Source: Proales similis (lineage: Eukaryota; Rotifera; Eurotatoria; Ploima; Proalidae). Taken from it: a stretch of DNA of 64,000 nucleotides. Location of the stretch: assembly GCA_019059635.1 (NCBI GenBank), contig JAGVRJ010000011.1:434001-498000 (forward strand). Direction: 5' to 3'. Under the pieces are notes generated by a model. It was not told where the DNA came from. It saw nothing but the letters and a program-made list of their open reading frames with translations, and did not search any database. Position 1 is the stretch's first letter. Every line of letters begins with the position of its first letter. A program made the position numbers and the translations under genes. Below are positions 16,308-29,115 of this stretch, piece by piece.

Positions 16308-16313
16308 AATAAA
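16308..16313 (+). terminator. poly(A) signal of prosaposin
   Basis: AATAAA 110 bases after the prosaposin stop codon. Confidence 0.7.
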
Positions 16314-16370
16314 AGCTTAGTCACCTCTTCAAGGCGCTATTGGCCAGATCGCGATCGTGGTTAATACTTT

Positions 16371-16376
16371 TTTATT
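16371..16376 (-). terminator. poly(A) signal of the semaphorin gene
   Basis: AATAAA on the minus strand, about 105 bases after the semaphorin stop at 16482. It faces the prosaposin signal across about 60 bases. Confidence 0.65.
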
Positions 16377-16481
16377 ACAAAAATGGTCAATAGACGACAA
16401 TGCTCTCAAAAGCGACAAGTGGATGTGTTAGAGAGGTGTAGAGGGGCGCAATCAAAGGAAAGAATAAAACGAGAAAAAGAC

Positions 16482-19400
16482 TTAGACCAAGCTACTGTTC
16501 AAATGTGGCCGCTCTCCGTTTCTTAGTTTCACCGACTGAGTGTGCTCGTAGTGAACTGAAGAAGAAATCGAGCGCGCCGTGAGGGGATCGTTTTGCTTCG
16601 GACATGCGTCACCCGTTGGCGCCTTTCTCCTTCCTGACGAGAGAGCCGACGACGGCTGAGTAGATTGTTCAGAACGATGCCGGATCGGACTCGATGACGA
16701 CAGCGAAATGAACGAGCTCGAGTCTGGCTCGTCGCTGCTGCTCGCTACGTTCGCGGCTATTTCTTTCTTAAATGCTTCGGGCTCTTCGTCGTCGTTTACA
16801 ATTATGCAGTTTTGATTCGACGACAACGAGCTAAGATTGACGCCGCAATTTTGTTCGTAAATGCGCATCGGCTTCTGACTCGGCCTGTGGCTTAATTTGG
16901 CGCTCTTCTTGCCGCTCGACTCGATCAGACAAGTCTGCGAGTTGACAAGATTGTAGACGCCGGCGTTGGACGAGTCGCTCGACGAAGAGGTCGACGAGAG
17001 CCGTTCCTTGTAGGAGCCCACCGTTCGCTTGGGCAAAATGCTGTAGTCATTCTGAACAGTGAAGCAGCTCTGGACTGGCTTGAATGCGACCGGACTCTGT
17101 TTTGACTTGAGACTGGCAAACTGAATGCTGGTTAGATGTTTACTGCTCTGCTCGCTGCTTGTCGGGCTGTTTGAACTGTTGGCGTCACTCGAGCTGCTCA
17201 CCGCAATTCTGATCTTGGACGCCTGGTCGTAGTTGTTGCCGGCCGCGGGCGCTGAACTCTTCGCCCTGCGATCGGGCATCGCCTCTTTCACTCGCCATTT
17301 CAGCTTGTCCACAAAATTGGCCTTCAGCACCAAGCCGATGAGAATGCCAAGCACCAGCGCAATCATACTGAACAGCACCGATCCGAGTATAAAGCTTTGA
17401 CTGCTCATTGCAGTTTGCGAATTTGCACTTTGCCGGTCTGTTTGAAATTCGAATGAAATTGAAGTGAGAAATGCCAATTTACGAGACGCGCTTACTTGAA
17501 TGGGCCAGAGCCGAAATGTTTGGCTCTTGTCTCAGCTGCTGCGGATATTCGGCCGCTTCTGATGAATCGGCCTGAGCATGCGATTGAGTTGAAACGGCCG
17601 CTCTCGTTGTGGCTGCTGTTGTGCTTGTAGAAGAGCTCGTTGTAGTTGTTGTGCTCGGCGGCTGAGTGCTCGTTTCTTTTATTATTGAACAGTGCTCGGC
17701 GTACGACACGAACGGTCCGTGAGTTCGACTCAGCTGAGACGAGGCAACGCACGCGTTGTTTATCCAGAAGCATTTGCTCGAGAACATCGAGTTGGTGTTG
17801 AGCTCAAGACATTTCTCGCACGATTGGCCTCTCAACGAGCAAAAGTTGGTCGATATGGACCTGACCTGAGAGGCCGATATGACCAGCAGTCTCTCCTCTT
17901 GCTCGCTTCTAATCTCATTCGAATCAGTAATTCACTTGACAAGCACAAGCTGCCCGTTCTCACCTGAGCGGCTTGATGTCCTCGATTGTGGTTGATTCGT
18001 TGAAAAGTTGAATCTCGTCGACGAGCTCGACTCGTTCTAGTTCTTGCTCGTCCTGGGAAAAGTAGCGGCGACTCAGTAAATGGACAATGCGAAGCAGGCG
18101 GCCATTGTCTATTTGGCGTGGTTGTGAGCAGACAGACAGACAGAGGAAACGCAACAAGACAGCACAAACCTGTGCCGGCGATCAGGACGTGGAAAAAATC
18201 GAAGCTTTCGGGTGCTCGAATCGACGGCTCGAATGTGTCCAAGTCGGTGACGACGTACAACGCGGTCAAGCGATACTCGTCTGTGCTCATGAAGGAGGCG
18301 CGTCGACCCCGGACTGGCAGCACTGCCTTGCTCATGTAGCCCAGCTTTGACGTGAACGACTTGTACTTGATCTTGTCGAGTATGCTCAAGTTGGGGCAGC
18401 TCTGTGGCCTGTAGGCAACATCTTTGGCCGAGTCTTGGGCTGATTGAAATTCATCTTATTGCCGATGTCTTGTCGACGAGGAAAAAGAGAACTCACTATA
18501 GTCGTCCAGGTATTTGAAATTCTCATTCACAAACACGCGATTGAGATCGGCTGTGTCGAACAGGCAAATTGCCGTGCCTGTGATTTGATTTCTAAAGTCG
18601 ACGAGAAGGGCAAATTTAAAGCGAGCTTGTGATTGCCCAGAGCTCAAAACACTTACCTGGGCGTGTTGAAGACTCCGTAAAAGAGCTTTCGATTCTCGTC
18701 CTCTTGGCTCGCTGCCTTCAGCTCGATCAGCTCGGAGACGAAGTTGAGCGAGTCGAACTTGAAGTGACGCGAGTTGCCCGAGTTGGCTCTGAACGCCTTG
18801 TTAAAGCAGTAGATCTTGGCGGTGAGCTGTGTGTAAAAGTTCACGCTCGACTCGGCCACCTCGTGGTCGTTTTTGCACACTTGAGTGACAAGCGAAGTGG
18901 TCACCTGTCCAACGGCTTGACTTAGTCTTATTTGGCGCGGACTGGACGGTCTGAGGACTCACCATTATGTCGCGGTCCTTTTCTCCGTCGTCGATGTCGT
19001 AGGAGTATTCGTTCTGGAAGAGCAGCAGCTTGGAGTCAATTTCCAGAAAGCGAATGAAGCTCTTGTAGACTAAACGTGTGAGAGATTCAGTCGCGGTTCG
19101 TTCAGCGCTCGCTTTAAATAGAGCTTACCGCCGATCTTGTGGTTCACATTTGTCTCTGTGTACAGGTCCCTGCTTGAGTAGGCGGCCAAATACTGGCTGT
19201 TGTGGGTCCACGACGAAGCGGCGTACAGAACGCGTGAGTTGAGCGAGCTGTTGGATAGGTAGTAGGCGTTTCGCTTGTTGTAGGGCAATGTGATCGATTT
19301 GGGCGCTTTCAGGGTCGATTTGGCGTCGAATGAGCGGATTTCGCCGCTTCGCTAAATACCGCCCGTTGTTGAGCACTATTGGCTAAAGTCTTCAACCCAA

Positions 19401-20008
19401 GGGCACTTACCTGGTCCATGTAGACCTTGAAGCACTGGTAGAGGCCGTAGTAGGTGCCACAGGCGAGGTAGTTGAAATTCTGCTCGTCGAATATGGGCAA
19501 CATCAGCAGAAAGTAGTTGGCGCACATCTGAGCAATCAGTTAGAATTAGAATCGATGAGAAGGAACTAGCGAGTGAAATGGACTGGGCACCTTGTCTGAG
19601 CAGTTGCGAGACTCGAACGGATTTGCATTTACTCTCAGATAAGTCTCGCTTAGTCGGAGTCCGTCGGCGAAGCTGAACAAAACGACGCGGTCTCTGAGCA
19701 GACGAAGATTAGACGTTGCGAAAAAATTGCACACAACTCGAGCAGCTCACCTGGCACCGAGCAGCACATAGTTCGAAGCTGAAGCGAGCACCCGAAAGCG
19801 TTCGTGTGGGTTCACTGTTTGCGGGTAGAGAAACAAACTGCTCTGGACTGGACAAAGAAATGAAGCGGAGGACGAATGAACGGTGGCGGTTCGTCTTACA
19901 ATACTCGAGCTGATTCAAGTCGATGCGACTGTGCGCCTCTGGTCTCAGATTAAAGCTCACTGCAATTCCAAAGCAGACGAGCAGGATAATCGTGGCGCCT
20001 AAATGCAT
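16482..20008 (-). CDS. transmembrane semaphorin (class 1/6 type)
   Basis: An axon-guidance ligand and receptor for plexins. Twelve exons join in phase: 19900-20008, 19751-19847, 19591-19693, 19411-19527, 19129-19351, 18963-19069, 18657-18904, 18497-18591, 18170-18439, 17964-18108, 17496-17908 and 16482-17437 (960 residues). A signal peptide (about residues 1-18) precedes the sema domain (about 37-510), with landmarks CANYFLLMLP, YLACGTYYG, GTAICLFDTADLNRVF and DNGRLLRIV. A PSI domain (CEKCLELN, CFWINNACV, about 515-565) is followed by a Ser/Thr-rich stalk with no Ig domain. One membrane helix (about 655-677) leads into a Ser-rich cytoplasmic tail of about 280 residues. Sema plus PSI plus TM without Ig or thrombospondin repeats fits invertebrate Sema-1 or vertebrate Sema-6. 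The sema domain is fairly diverged (TYYG where TNAF is usual), so the subclass is uncertain. Confidence 0.9.
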
Positions 20009-20290
20009 TTTCTCTCACTCTTCCTGGTTGCAATGCAATGCTAGATTGCTTTTCCCATTGCGTTCTCTGCTGCAGTGTTTGCTTTCTATTAAAATTCTCC
20101 TCCCGATCGTCGTCGTCGTCTAAATTAGTCGAAGGTAAAAAAAAATGAGAAAAAAAAAAAACCGATGGCTTTCTAAAATGCGGCAAACAATCGGCTTCAT
20201 TACGCTGCATGCATGAAATATTCTTGTGCAATCAAACAGACGCAAATTGTCTCTGGCCATCAGTCGAATTAGAGAGGAAAAAAGCGATGC

Positions 20291-20306
20291 AGAGAGAGAG
20301 AGAGAG
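20291..20306. repeat. AG microsatellite
   Basis: Eight perfect AG units; a second shorter AG run follows at about 20329-20340. Both are close upstream of the semaphorin. Confidence 0.9.
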
Positions 20307-21810
20307 GTCGAGAATGAGCCGAGCGCAGAGAGAGAGAGAGTGACGAAGATTGACGCGAGTGCACGCGTCCACTCTGAAGCTACCTGGCTGCGCACCAAAG
20401 GCTCTTTAATTCAATTTCTTTCGCCCTCTTTAGCTCGAGTGAAAACGTGCAACTTCTTACAAATAGTTTGAGTGGCCACGAGCGCGCTCTCCAAACAGAA
20501 GCATTAAAATATTTCAGGCGCAATATTTAAATGACCAAGACGCTGACGACGTGTGTGTGTTTATATTTGCGCGGATCGCAAACGATTTGCCTCGGCTCTG
20601 CCTGCCCTCCTCTCTCTGTCTCGCTGAGCCGATCGCCCTCTCGCTCGAAATTATTGAATTAAACCAAGTGCTGGCCTGATGTTGATTGTTTAATATTCAG
20701 TCATAATGGCCTCTCACTAGGCTTAGACAACAAGAACTTTCCGTTCTTTGTCGATTTGATGCTAAGACCCTCGATGCGCGGACATATGGCTTAATAATCG
20801 CCGCTCGACAACAAACGCACTGAGCCCGACAGACTGGTTTTTGATTGTTAACTGCTGCTGCTGGCCGAATTCAGCTGACCGTCGCGTCGTTTCTTTTTTA
20901 TATTGGGTCGCTTCCGCTTTCAAAAACCGGTGGCAGGCGTCGCTCTTTAAAGTGCTGCTCAAGATGAAGTAGCCCAATATTGGGCTATTTGCTTGTGAGT
21001 GCGCTCTGTCGCTATTAAGCTCATAAAAACGATTGGCGGCTGCTAATTCAATATTGCACGCACACACACTTGTGTTGGTAGGGCGGCGAAAACACCTTGT
21101 CGAGTGGATGCGGGCCCGGAACTCGCTTCGTTCTCGTCTAACGTGTCTAACAATCTGAGTGGAAGCCGAGTGGCCACCATCACCACGACCAAAATGCTCC
21201 ATTGGCGATGGTTTACACCGCTACCTTGTTTTGAACTGATTGAATTTCAATGCAAACAAAATACTTGCTCGCCTACTTTGCCTTTCTATACCGCGGCCGC
21301 TTCCACGCCGATAATTAGAGGTGCGCGCGAAACTATGCAGCGAATACCAACCGTTCGGTTGAATTTCACCTTCAAATCGCAGCTTTTCACACACACACAC
21401 ACACCAAGTTACGGGGCGCGAAATCGGGCCCGTGACCGAACGTTTCCATTGCTCTCTCTCTCTCATACTAAATTGGCTTTTTTTTTCTTTGCTTTTGTTG
21501 TCAAATGAAAAATTCAGATCGGAAACCAAATAACTAAGTCAAAATCAAACAAGCGAGGCGAGGTATTTTGTTTGATACACAAATAGGTAGCGGCGAGCAG
21601 GTAGCCAGTCGGACAGCATCCGCGCATTCAAATAAAATGCCGAATAGCCGAGCTGGCGGCGAGTACAGCCTCTCTGTGCGAGAGAAAGTGGACGCGCTCT
21701 ATTGTGATGACGGATTTGTTTGCTTTTGTGCACGCACTATTCATCTCCTGCACGTCGTGCAAACACAAGAGGCCGATTAACTTTGGCACAAAGACGAATC
21801 GTGCGCTTTT

Positions 21811-21827
21811 CTCTCTCTCTCTCTCTC
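21811..21827. repeat. CT microsatellite
   Basis: Uninterrupted CT run in the 7 kb gene-free stretch, with further CT-rich sequence to about 21910. Confidence 0.9.
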
Positions 21828-24800
21828 ACTGACTGCTCCTTCTCTCGTTTGTCTTTTCGTTCTGATTGAGCAGCTTTCCCACTACTTGGCCCTTCTCTCT
21901 CTCTCCCTCTCTGGCTGTGTCTCTGTGTATGTCGCCTTCTCGGCTCTGTCTATGGACACAAGGAAGCCAGGCGGCGATTGATCACAGTGACGATGAGGCA
22001 AAAAGTTGCATTGTCTTGTGAACGGTCGTTTGTTTACGGCGAGTAATTTGCGTGACTAGGCGTCACCATTTCGCAGGTGATTTACTCCATTAATAGAAGC
22101 TACGTTTCAGGCGCAAATAAACACAAAAATAATCGTCAACTCACTCACACAGACACACACACACGCCCGAGCGGAGAGCTATGTAGCTCACTCAACTGCT
22201 CCGCTCATCCGCGCGCGCGCACACACAAACGTGTGCGCACACCGGATGGGCAAGCAGACGGACGAGCGGCGGGAAAAACGTTCGAAATCGATTTACGGGC
22301 CATTTGGCGAAAATCAATCATGCACACGCGCTTGTTTCTCTCTCTCTCTGTCTCTTGCTCTTTCTGGCTTTTTGTTTTTTTTTTTACATATGTCAACTTG
22401 GACTGGCCGGTCTGACTCACGCCCACACCGAAGTCGGAGAAAATCGGTTAAAAACGCTGAAAGAGGCCGAAAAGAGAAGAAGGAAAGGAGCGCATTGCCA
22501 AGTGACAAGCGTGTCTCGAATGACGCTCGTCTCAAATGACTCTACTTGCATCAACTAGCGATTGGCTGGCATTTCTGAATCGAACAAAAATAAAGTTCTT
22601 CCTAAACTGTTAATTAGAAATTCATGGGTCAACGCTCTTCTTGGCCTCTGCTCGTTGTTCTTCTTTTAAGCTGTTTAAGAATGAAAACAACAACTCGAAT
22701 AAATCTCTTTTGCAGCTCGTACTTGGATCTCAAGAGCGCGGCGCAGTCAAACCGACGCCCGAGTCAGACACCGAATTATTGAAACGCGTTTTAGACTTTT
22801 AGAACGAGCAGGATAAGGCCGCAAAGAAACTTAGGAATGAAAGGGGTCATTTTAAACTCAGAGCGAAGAATAAATTTGAGCGTATTTGTCAAGTGGGCTC
22901 ACGCCGAGCTCTAAGGCGATGTCCCTCGAGTCAGATTTAATAAAACGCCTAATATTGTTTATAACCGACTTCTCATGGCTTGCTGCAAACCGATTGCGCA
23001 AGTCAAAGAGAGAGAGAGGTTCGGCTTCAATCTGATTTGCATTAATTTAACGACCAGGCCGGTTTTTAGGAACCAGAATTCTGGTCCATCGCTCGTCAAT
23101 AGCCTAGTGCGAGCTCTTCGACGACTAATCTCAAACAGACTGACGAGGCCCGGTCGACGAAGGGCGACCGCATCTGCTCTATTGCCGGCTATAATCTAAT
23201 TAACGGCCGCTTACATGCGACCTGCACCTCTATCGGCGCGCTCGCTGCTCGTTTGCCTAGTAAATATTTATAACTGGCACTCGGCAGATTGCGATCGAGT
23301 CCAAGTAAGTGTTAGCAGCAGCAGCAGCACTGGCAAGCAAGCGGCTAGCAAACGCATATACTTGTAATTAAAGCATTTGGGCCAGATGGGCGGCGTCGCC
23401 CGGTTGTATAATGACAATTGATGACGCAGGCCGTCACTCGCTTCGATTCTTGCCAAGCGAACAAATAAATCTGCAATGAAAGGGCGCCTGGCTTCGCATG
23501 CGGCACAGTTCTCTAAGCACGCCTTAAAATTCGGCCGCAGAAAGAAAACAAAAATAAACACAGCACACACACACAAAAGGCGAGCTAGAACCGTAATTAG
23601 AGCTAATTGAGTCGACCTGAGCCGGCCCGGCCTCTTGAGATGAAGAAGGACAGAGCAAATTGAGGAGGAGAACAAGAAGAAGGAGCAGCCTGATCAACAC
23701 CTCTGCTGGCGTCTGCGTCGAGTGAAATCGGAGCCGATCGATAGAGAACTCAATCTTGACCGCCGCTCAATGTGAGTGTTAAAACAATGCTAGAAGTCAA
23801 ATCGGCGAGCATTCTAGGACTGCTCGTCTCGACAACTCAGTCAAGTGACATTTGTGTGATCGCCCGGTCTCTACTCCTGACCTCCTTGATGCTTGGCCGT
23901 AACAGTCAATTTGCAATTAATAGCAATTAAATTAAGCTCAAGATAAACATCGCTGCCTGATCGGATTAAGTAAACTGTTCGCGGCGCACATTAAAACTCT
24001 GACCGCATTAGCGGCTTGAATAGGCGCGCTCTGGGCAAAGTTGTTCAAAATTCTCTGACTCTTGCGCCTTGCTCCTTCTCTCTCTTTCCCTCTCTCTGAG
24101 TCTCAGTGGCCAAATTTTCGCTCGCCGCTCTGTTCTAAGGCGCCTGATTCTCATTTTATTTGTTGTTTTTCTGCTGCATTCAATCCTCATTCTTGCTTTT
24201 TTGTTATTCGGTGAGTTGAGCGCGTGATGCTTGTCGTTTTGCTCTATGAAGCAACTAATGTCCGACAAGAAGGCAGTCTGTCGTGAATTCGGGCGTAGGC
24301 GATTAAGAATAGAAAATGCAAAATTGCGGCCCAAATATCGAAAAGCACAAAAGCCGCAATCCACACTAGAGCCTGGACGAAAATTACTAAATAATAAAAC
24401 GATAGGACGATACACGAATTTGAAGAGGCGCGCCAAATTGACATTGAGCGCCTTCACAGGCCCTGAGAAACGAGCGCAGTGATTTTTTTTTTCGGCTTTG
24501 AATGAACAAAAGTTTCACACGAGCTCTTAAAACGAACGGTCATGTGCTCGAATGGCGAGCAAGAAACACAGCAGCGACAGTAGCAGCAACGTGCTCGTTT
24601 GCATTTGCTTGTCAACGCGGTCGAATGCGCTTAGGATTAGCTTTACGTGATTTGCGGCCAATTTCAATCTGCACGCTTGTTTGCTTTGTCAATGCGAGCT
24701 CTCTGATTGACTTGATCACTGACTGACTGACTAAGCAACCTGTCCAACTTTGACCGGATGATTGCTGCATGTGCCCGCCTACATCACGTATGAACACATA

Positions 24801-27065
24801 TGAATAGAACGAATGAACAGAACGCACACACTGGGGCCGGCTCAAACATTTCGTGCTGCTGCTTCCGAATCAGATCAAACAACTTGGAGCGAATGAAGCA
24901 TGCTCGCTGGCTACTTTCTCCGCTCCAAAACTGAGTTGCAGGCGAAAATAAATGAGAGCGAGCGTCCAGGCCACTCAGTCCGGCCCATTTGATCTGACAA
25001 ACAAAAAGAAAGCAGAAAGCGACCAACTCTGCAATGCATCTAACATACGCTCGATTAAAACAGCGATCGATAGACGCATTATCGAATCGCTTAATCGATT
25101 CTGCTGGCTTGAGATTAGCAGCAACAGAAGCGAATCATCCAGGTTCCCTAATAGATGGCCATTAAGCGTTTCTCTTTTCCGTTTCAGGCCACAGCGCCTG
25201 CCAGCGTTAGGCTAAATAATGACGATGCGCACGATTATGTAAAGTGAAATGAAGCGAGTTGAATAACCGGACCAATGGATGAATGATTGATAGGACAGTC
25301 GGAGTTGGTTCAAGTGTGGAGAGGGCGGCCTAAATTAGAGAAGAATATTTTGCCCGATGCCAGTGACAGAGTTTGATTACCGGTCTAGAACTGGTCTGTG
25401 TGGTTGTGTTTACCGATAATAATAAATGACAGTCACAACCGACCAGACTCACAACTTGATCGAGTTCGAACCAACGAGACGGACACACGGACAAATCGCG
25501 AGAAAGAGATTAGCGCTTAGGAAACAATCAAAACGGCTCCGAATGAGAACTCATAAATGTCATCGCGCTCAAACTTGAATTAGTTGAATTTGGTGTTTGA
25601 AATTGAATGCGGTGAGAAACTGGCCGGCATTTGCGTGTAATTATTTGAGCGTTTATGAGATGAGCAGACCAGCTTGGGCGTGCGGGTTTAGATAATTGCT
25701 CGCTGAAGGGGCCGCGGTAGCCGCGCGATTGACACACACACTCTGATGGGCTCACAGTTGCGAGCTTGGTTTATTAAAAGAGTTGCATTGAATTACAGGT
25801 CGATAAGCGCGATCAGGTCAACAGGGCGTTGAGGCTGTGGGCCGCCTTATCGTGCTCAGCTTCCACCAAGCCGGCCATCACTCTCTCTCACGTGTATCTC
25901 TTCGAGCACTGAGCGCACGGACTGACCCGATATTTAATAAGAACAGATAAGGCGTCAAAAGGAGTCAAACAGGCCAAGCAACGCGATTCACTCGCACGCA
26001 ATTAACTCAATCAGCATATTTTGGCCGTCTGCGATCACTGTTTTGATGTGCGTTGAAAAGTACAAGTCGATAGCATTTGATCGATTGGCCCGTTCTTGCG
26101 GTTGCTGCTGCCGATTCTTGACTGTTGGCGAAATGCTCCGCTAATCCGCTTCAACTTGCATCTCTCTCTCGTCGCTGTCTGACTGACTATCTTTGGCTCA
26201 CTCGCTCGCGCGTACATTTCGACTTGCAAATGTTAAGAAAACAGATATCGAACGGATAGAGGCCTCGGGGCGCAACGCCACTTTGGAGGTCAGTCATTGG
26301 AGCAGCAGAATGGGCCGAGGTCGTCTGCCTTCAGTCTGCTTTACATTAAGAACGCATGAAAGAGCGCATTCGATAAGCTGCGATCTCAGTGACTTATAGG
26401 ATCATGTGTTGGCCGGCCACGATCTATTCCAATTATGTAACCGACGCACAAGGATTAAGAAGCCAGCAGAGGTCAAACGTAGCAGCAGAGCTTGCAAGAC
26501 TCGGCGCTTTCTTTTCCCCTATGCGCTTGCAAGCAAGAAAGCTAAAGTTCAAGTTAACCACACACACACACACACTGAACTAATTACGGCACTTAAAAAG
26601 TGATTACCTAAAACTCGCAAGTCGAGTCCGTTCGAGCGTGTTATTCGCCGCTTGGGGATTAAGTTGAGCGAAAGTTGCTCGGCTGCTGCGTTTTCCTCTC
26701 CTTAATCCCACGTGCGATCAAATCACACTTTTAATCGTCGAAAGCAACAAACTCGATCCCTGCTCGTTCTAGACGCGCATTTGTCTCTCTTCCTATCCAA
26801 GCTCGTCTCGATGGCAATCTAATCATCTAGTTCTATCGCGCTCGGGCCCACTTTCGACTCTCGATTATCTTCTCGATTCAGTTAAGCCACTCGAATCGCC
26901 CTGCCCACCGCGCGCTTCTCGTGTTTCCAATGCGCCATACACTTCACTAACTGAAAGACAGCAGGCCGTTTACTTTTGCCAAATTTTATGTGAAACGCAA
27001 AAGACAGAAGCGGCCTATTTTTATCTTTAAATGGTATTTAACAAGTGAAAATCAACGGTCCAGTC

Positions 27066-28925
27066 TTAGGATGATTGTGATGCTTCGATCTGGTTCAAGT
27101 CGTCTAGCTCGGTCCAGAGAGCGTCCAGCTCGCGTTTGATATCAGGGTCCTTGTAGAGCTGCCAGATGGGGTCAAAGTCAACGTAGGACTTGGCCTTTCC
27201 GTCCGAGTCCAGCTTCTTTTCTATTTTCTCGCGCCGGCGTTTCAGCGAGTTCTTGAACGAGTCACGGTTGGTCGTCTCGCCTGAATTGCTCAGATATTGG
27301 CTGGGAACTGCGTCGTTTTCGGCCGAGTCGGCGTTTACGATGTTCTCGCTCGTGAACGTGATGCTCTTCCTCTCCTCGGCGTCTTGGATTTTCTCCGCCA
27401 CCTCGTTGAGCTTCTTCTTCAAGTCAGGCTGAAACGAGCGGATCAGGAGTGTCATGTCCTCCATCTCGCGATAGTCGTTGCTGAACTTTTCGTCAAAGTC
27501 TCGTTTGAACTTTCAATTCAAGTGAGTTAAGCAAACGAGCTCGGCATTCGGGTCTGTTGGCTGCAATCACCTCGTCAAGCACAGATTGAGCGGCACGGTT
27601 CAGGGTCGTTTCGCTCTCGATCTTCTCCAGCACCATTTCGGCGATCAGTCCAAAGGCGGAAACTTCACCGTCGACTGTTGCAGCTGTTGACGATAATCTG
27701 AATTGTTGTCGATTGGTGATTTGTGATTTACCGAGCAGAGAGACAACTCTGTGCAGGCCGTCCGTGAACATGATCATGAACAACGCGCTCTCATCGATCG
27801 GCATCGAGTAGTCCAAGTGGCTCGCCTCGCATCTCAGCGGAGGTCGAGTGCAGTTCCTTCGTCAAGAAACGTTCAGACTGGGCCGCGCTCGAGGCTTCTC
27901 ACTTTACTCTCACTTGTACGGTTCAAGTTCGTAGTAGAAGAATTTGCCGTTGAAATCGCCAAAGCAGCGGGTGATTCCGACCGTCGATTTCTTGCTGGTA
28001 ACCATGTTCTGGTGGTCGACCTTGGTCAAGCTCTGCAGGTCGACTTGAATCTCTGAATAGTGCATGAACTCCTTCAGATTGTCCAGAGAGTTGTCGGAGG
28101 ACATGAGGGTCAAATTGGTGCTCATGGCCCGCTCGTCGAACGAGACCAGGAGGCAGTGGCAGGCACCGACATTTACTGTAAATAGGCGATTGTCGACGAG
28201 CAGCGAGATGGCCGCGTACGCTCCGCAGCTCAGCTCTTTGTCCAGCACGTCCAGCTCTTTGCGATTCAGCTTCTGTGCCAATCGGTCAGAATGGGTCAGA
28301 TTGCGAGCTAAAATGCGTCAACACTCACACTCTGATCGGAGAGAAGCAGCGAAGAGCGTATCTGTGAAGTCTCGTTCATTGACGTACGAAGGTGGTTCTC
28401 GGTGCTCTCCACAACTCTCTCGAGCACGTCGAACACCTCTTTGTCTGTTTTGCCTGTAGTTGCGCAATAAGTCAATCAAAGCACAGACTGCTCGGGTCGT
28501 CAATGTCTCACCCTTGAGCGATTGAATCTCGTCGAAATACAAATCGTGAATGATCGACTGCTCGATGAAATTGACCGACTCGAATCCGTTGAAGCCGTCG
28601 AGCACGCCGTAAATGTAAATCTCGCCCTCATTCAGACTTGTTGAGAAAGCATTCAGCGAATCGAGGGAGAAGCAAAGCAAGCTCGAAGGTTACACATAAG
28701 CGAAAGAGCGGTCCTCGTACTGGTGTCCGATCGCTCTGGAGCCGTTGTCTATGTGAATTTGACTATCGACCGAGCCGATGCCGCAGTTTTTTCTGTCTCT
28801 CGGCAAGTCGTCCGTCCACCTTTGGGCGATCTATTCAATTTGGCGCCGATTATTGAGAGAGCGACTAGCCGAAACAGATCAATTCAAGAGACCTTCTGCA
28901 GCAGCTCTGTACGATGTGTAGACAT
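27066..28925 (-). CDS. TAB1: TAK1-binding protein 1 (TAB1), PP2C-like pseudophosphatase
   Basis: An adaptor that binds and activates the kinase TAK1 (MAP3K7) in stress and innate-immune signalling. Eight exons join in phase: 28893-28925, 28694-28830, 28512-28636, 28329-28453, 27914-28272, 27732-27856, 27571-27683 and 27066-27509 (486 residues; human 504). The first exon is only 33 bases; it was identified because splicing gives MSTHRTELLQK followed by WTDDLP, matching the human N terminus. The PP2C-like fold (about residues 15-365) includes IYIYGVLDGFNG, where active phosphatases have a His in DGHGG, and ends with EDMTLLIRSF. A Lys/Glu-rich linker leads to YVDFDPIWQLY (residues 448-458), the counterpart of the C-terminal TAK1-binding helix. 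A weak GTCTCT donor ends exon 1. The upstream receptor gene ends about 190 bases away on the same strand. Confidence 0.93.
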
Positions 28926-29108
28926 TGCGATCCAAAAGCCCAACCGAGTAGACACGAATGTTGCGTGAAAATAAAAAAAAAAAAAATTATGCAGCTGTTC
29001 GAGGTCGGCGAGCACCCTAGGAAACGTTGCCAGGCCAGAGCAGATTTAACCGGTAAAAAGTCGAGCCGCTCGTCAGGTGCCGCTTGTGTGTGCGAGCTGA
29101 GATTATTG

Positions 29109-29114
29109 TTTATT
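29109..29114 (-). terminator. poly(A) signal directly after the receptor stop codon
   Basis: AATAAA starts one base after the TGA stop (29116-29118) of the first receptor gene, so the 3' UTR is probably only 20-30 bases long. Confidence 0.6.
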
Positions 29115-29115
29115 T

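Larger units (their letters stand above)
20009..27065. other. 7 kb stretch with no recognised gene
   Basis: This is the DNA upstream of the semaphorin and downstream of TAB1. All frames here are short and dominated by low-complexity or AT-rich composition. It holds GA repeats (20291-20306, 20329-20340), CT repeats (21811-21827), CA and CG-CA patches (22142-22160, 22211-22228) and many TAATTA-like sites. A 29-codon signal-peptide-like ORF at 23268-23357 (minus) is noted under findings. The TAB1 3' UTR occupies the right edge. The stretch could contain semaphorin enhancers, non-coding first exons or RNA genes; none can be demonstrated by eye. Confidence 0.5.

Noticed and set aside
20762-21202. 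146-codon minus-strand ORF in the gene-free stretch
   Set aside because: Low-complexity, Arg/Ser/Thr-rich with no domain, no splice-supported extension and no neighbour context.
25450-25475. GGTTCGAAC-type T-loop resemblance on the minus strand
   Set aside because: The bases on either side do not pair to form a T-stem and no A-box or acceptor stem is present, so it is not a tRNA.
28960-28995. Long A run between receptor copy A and TAB1, possible retroposed poly(A) tail
   Set aside because: No target-site duplication or intronless copy adjoins it; it is a simple A/T run in a short spacer.
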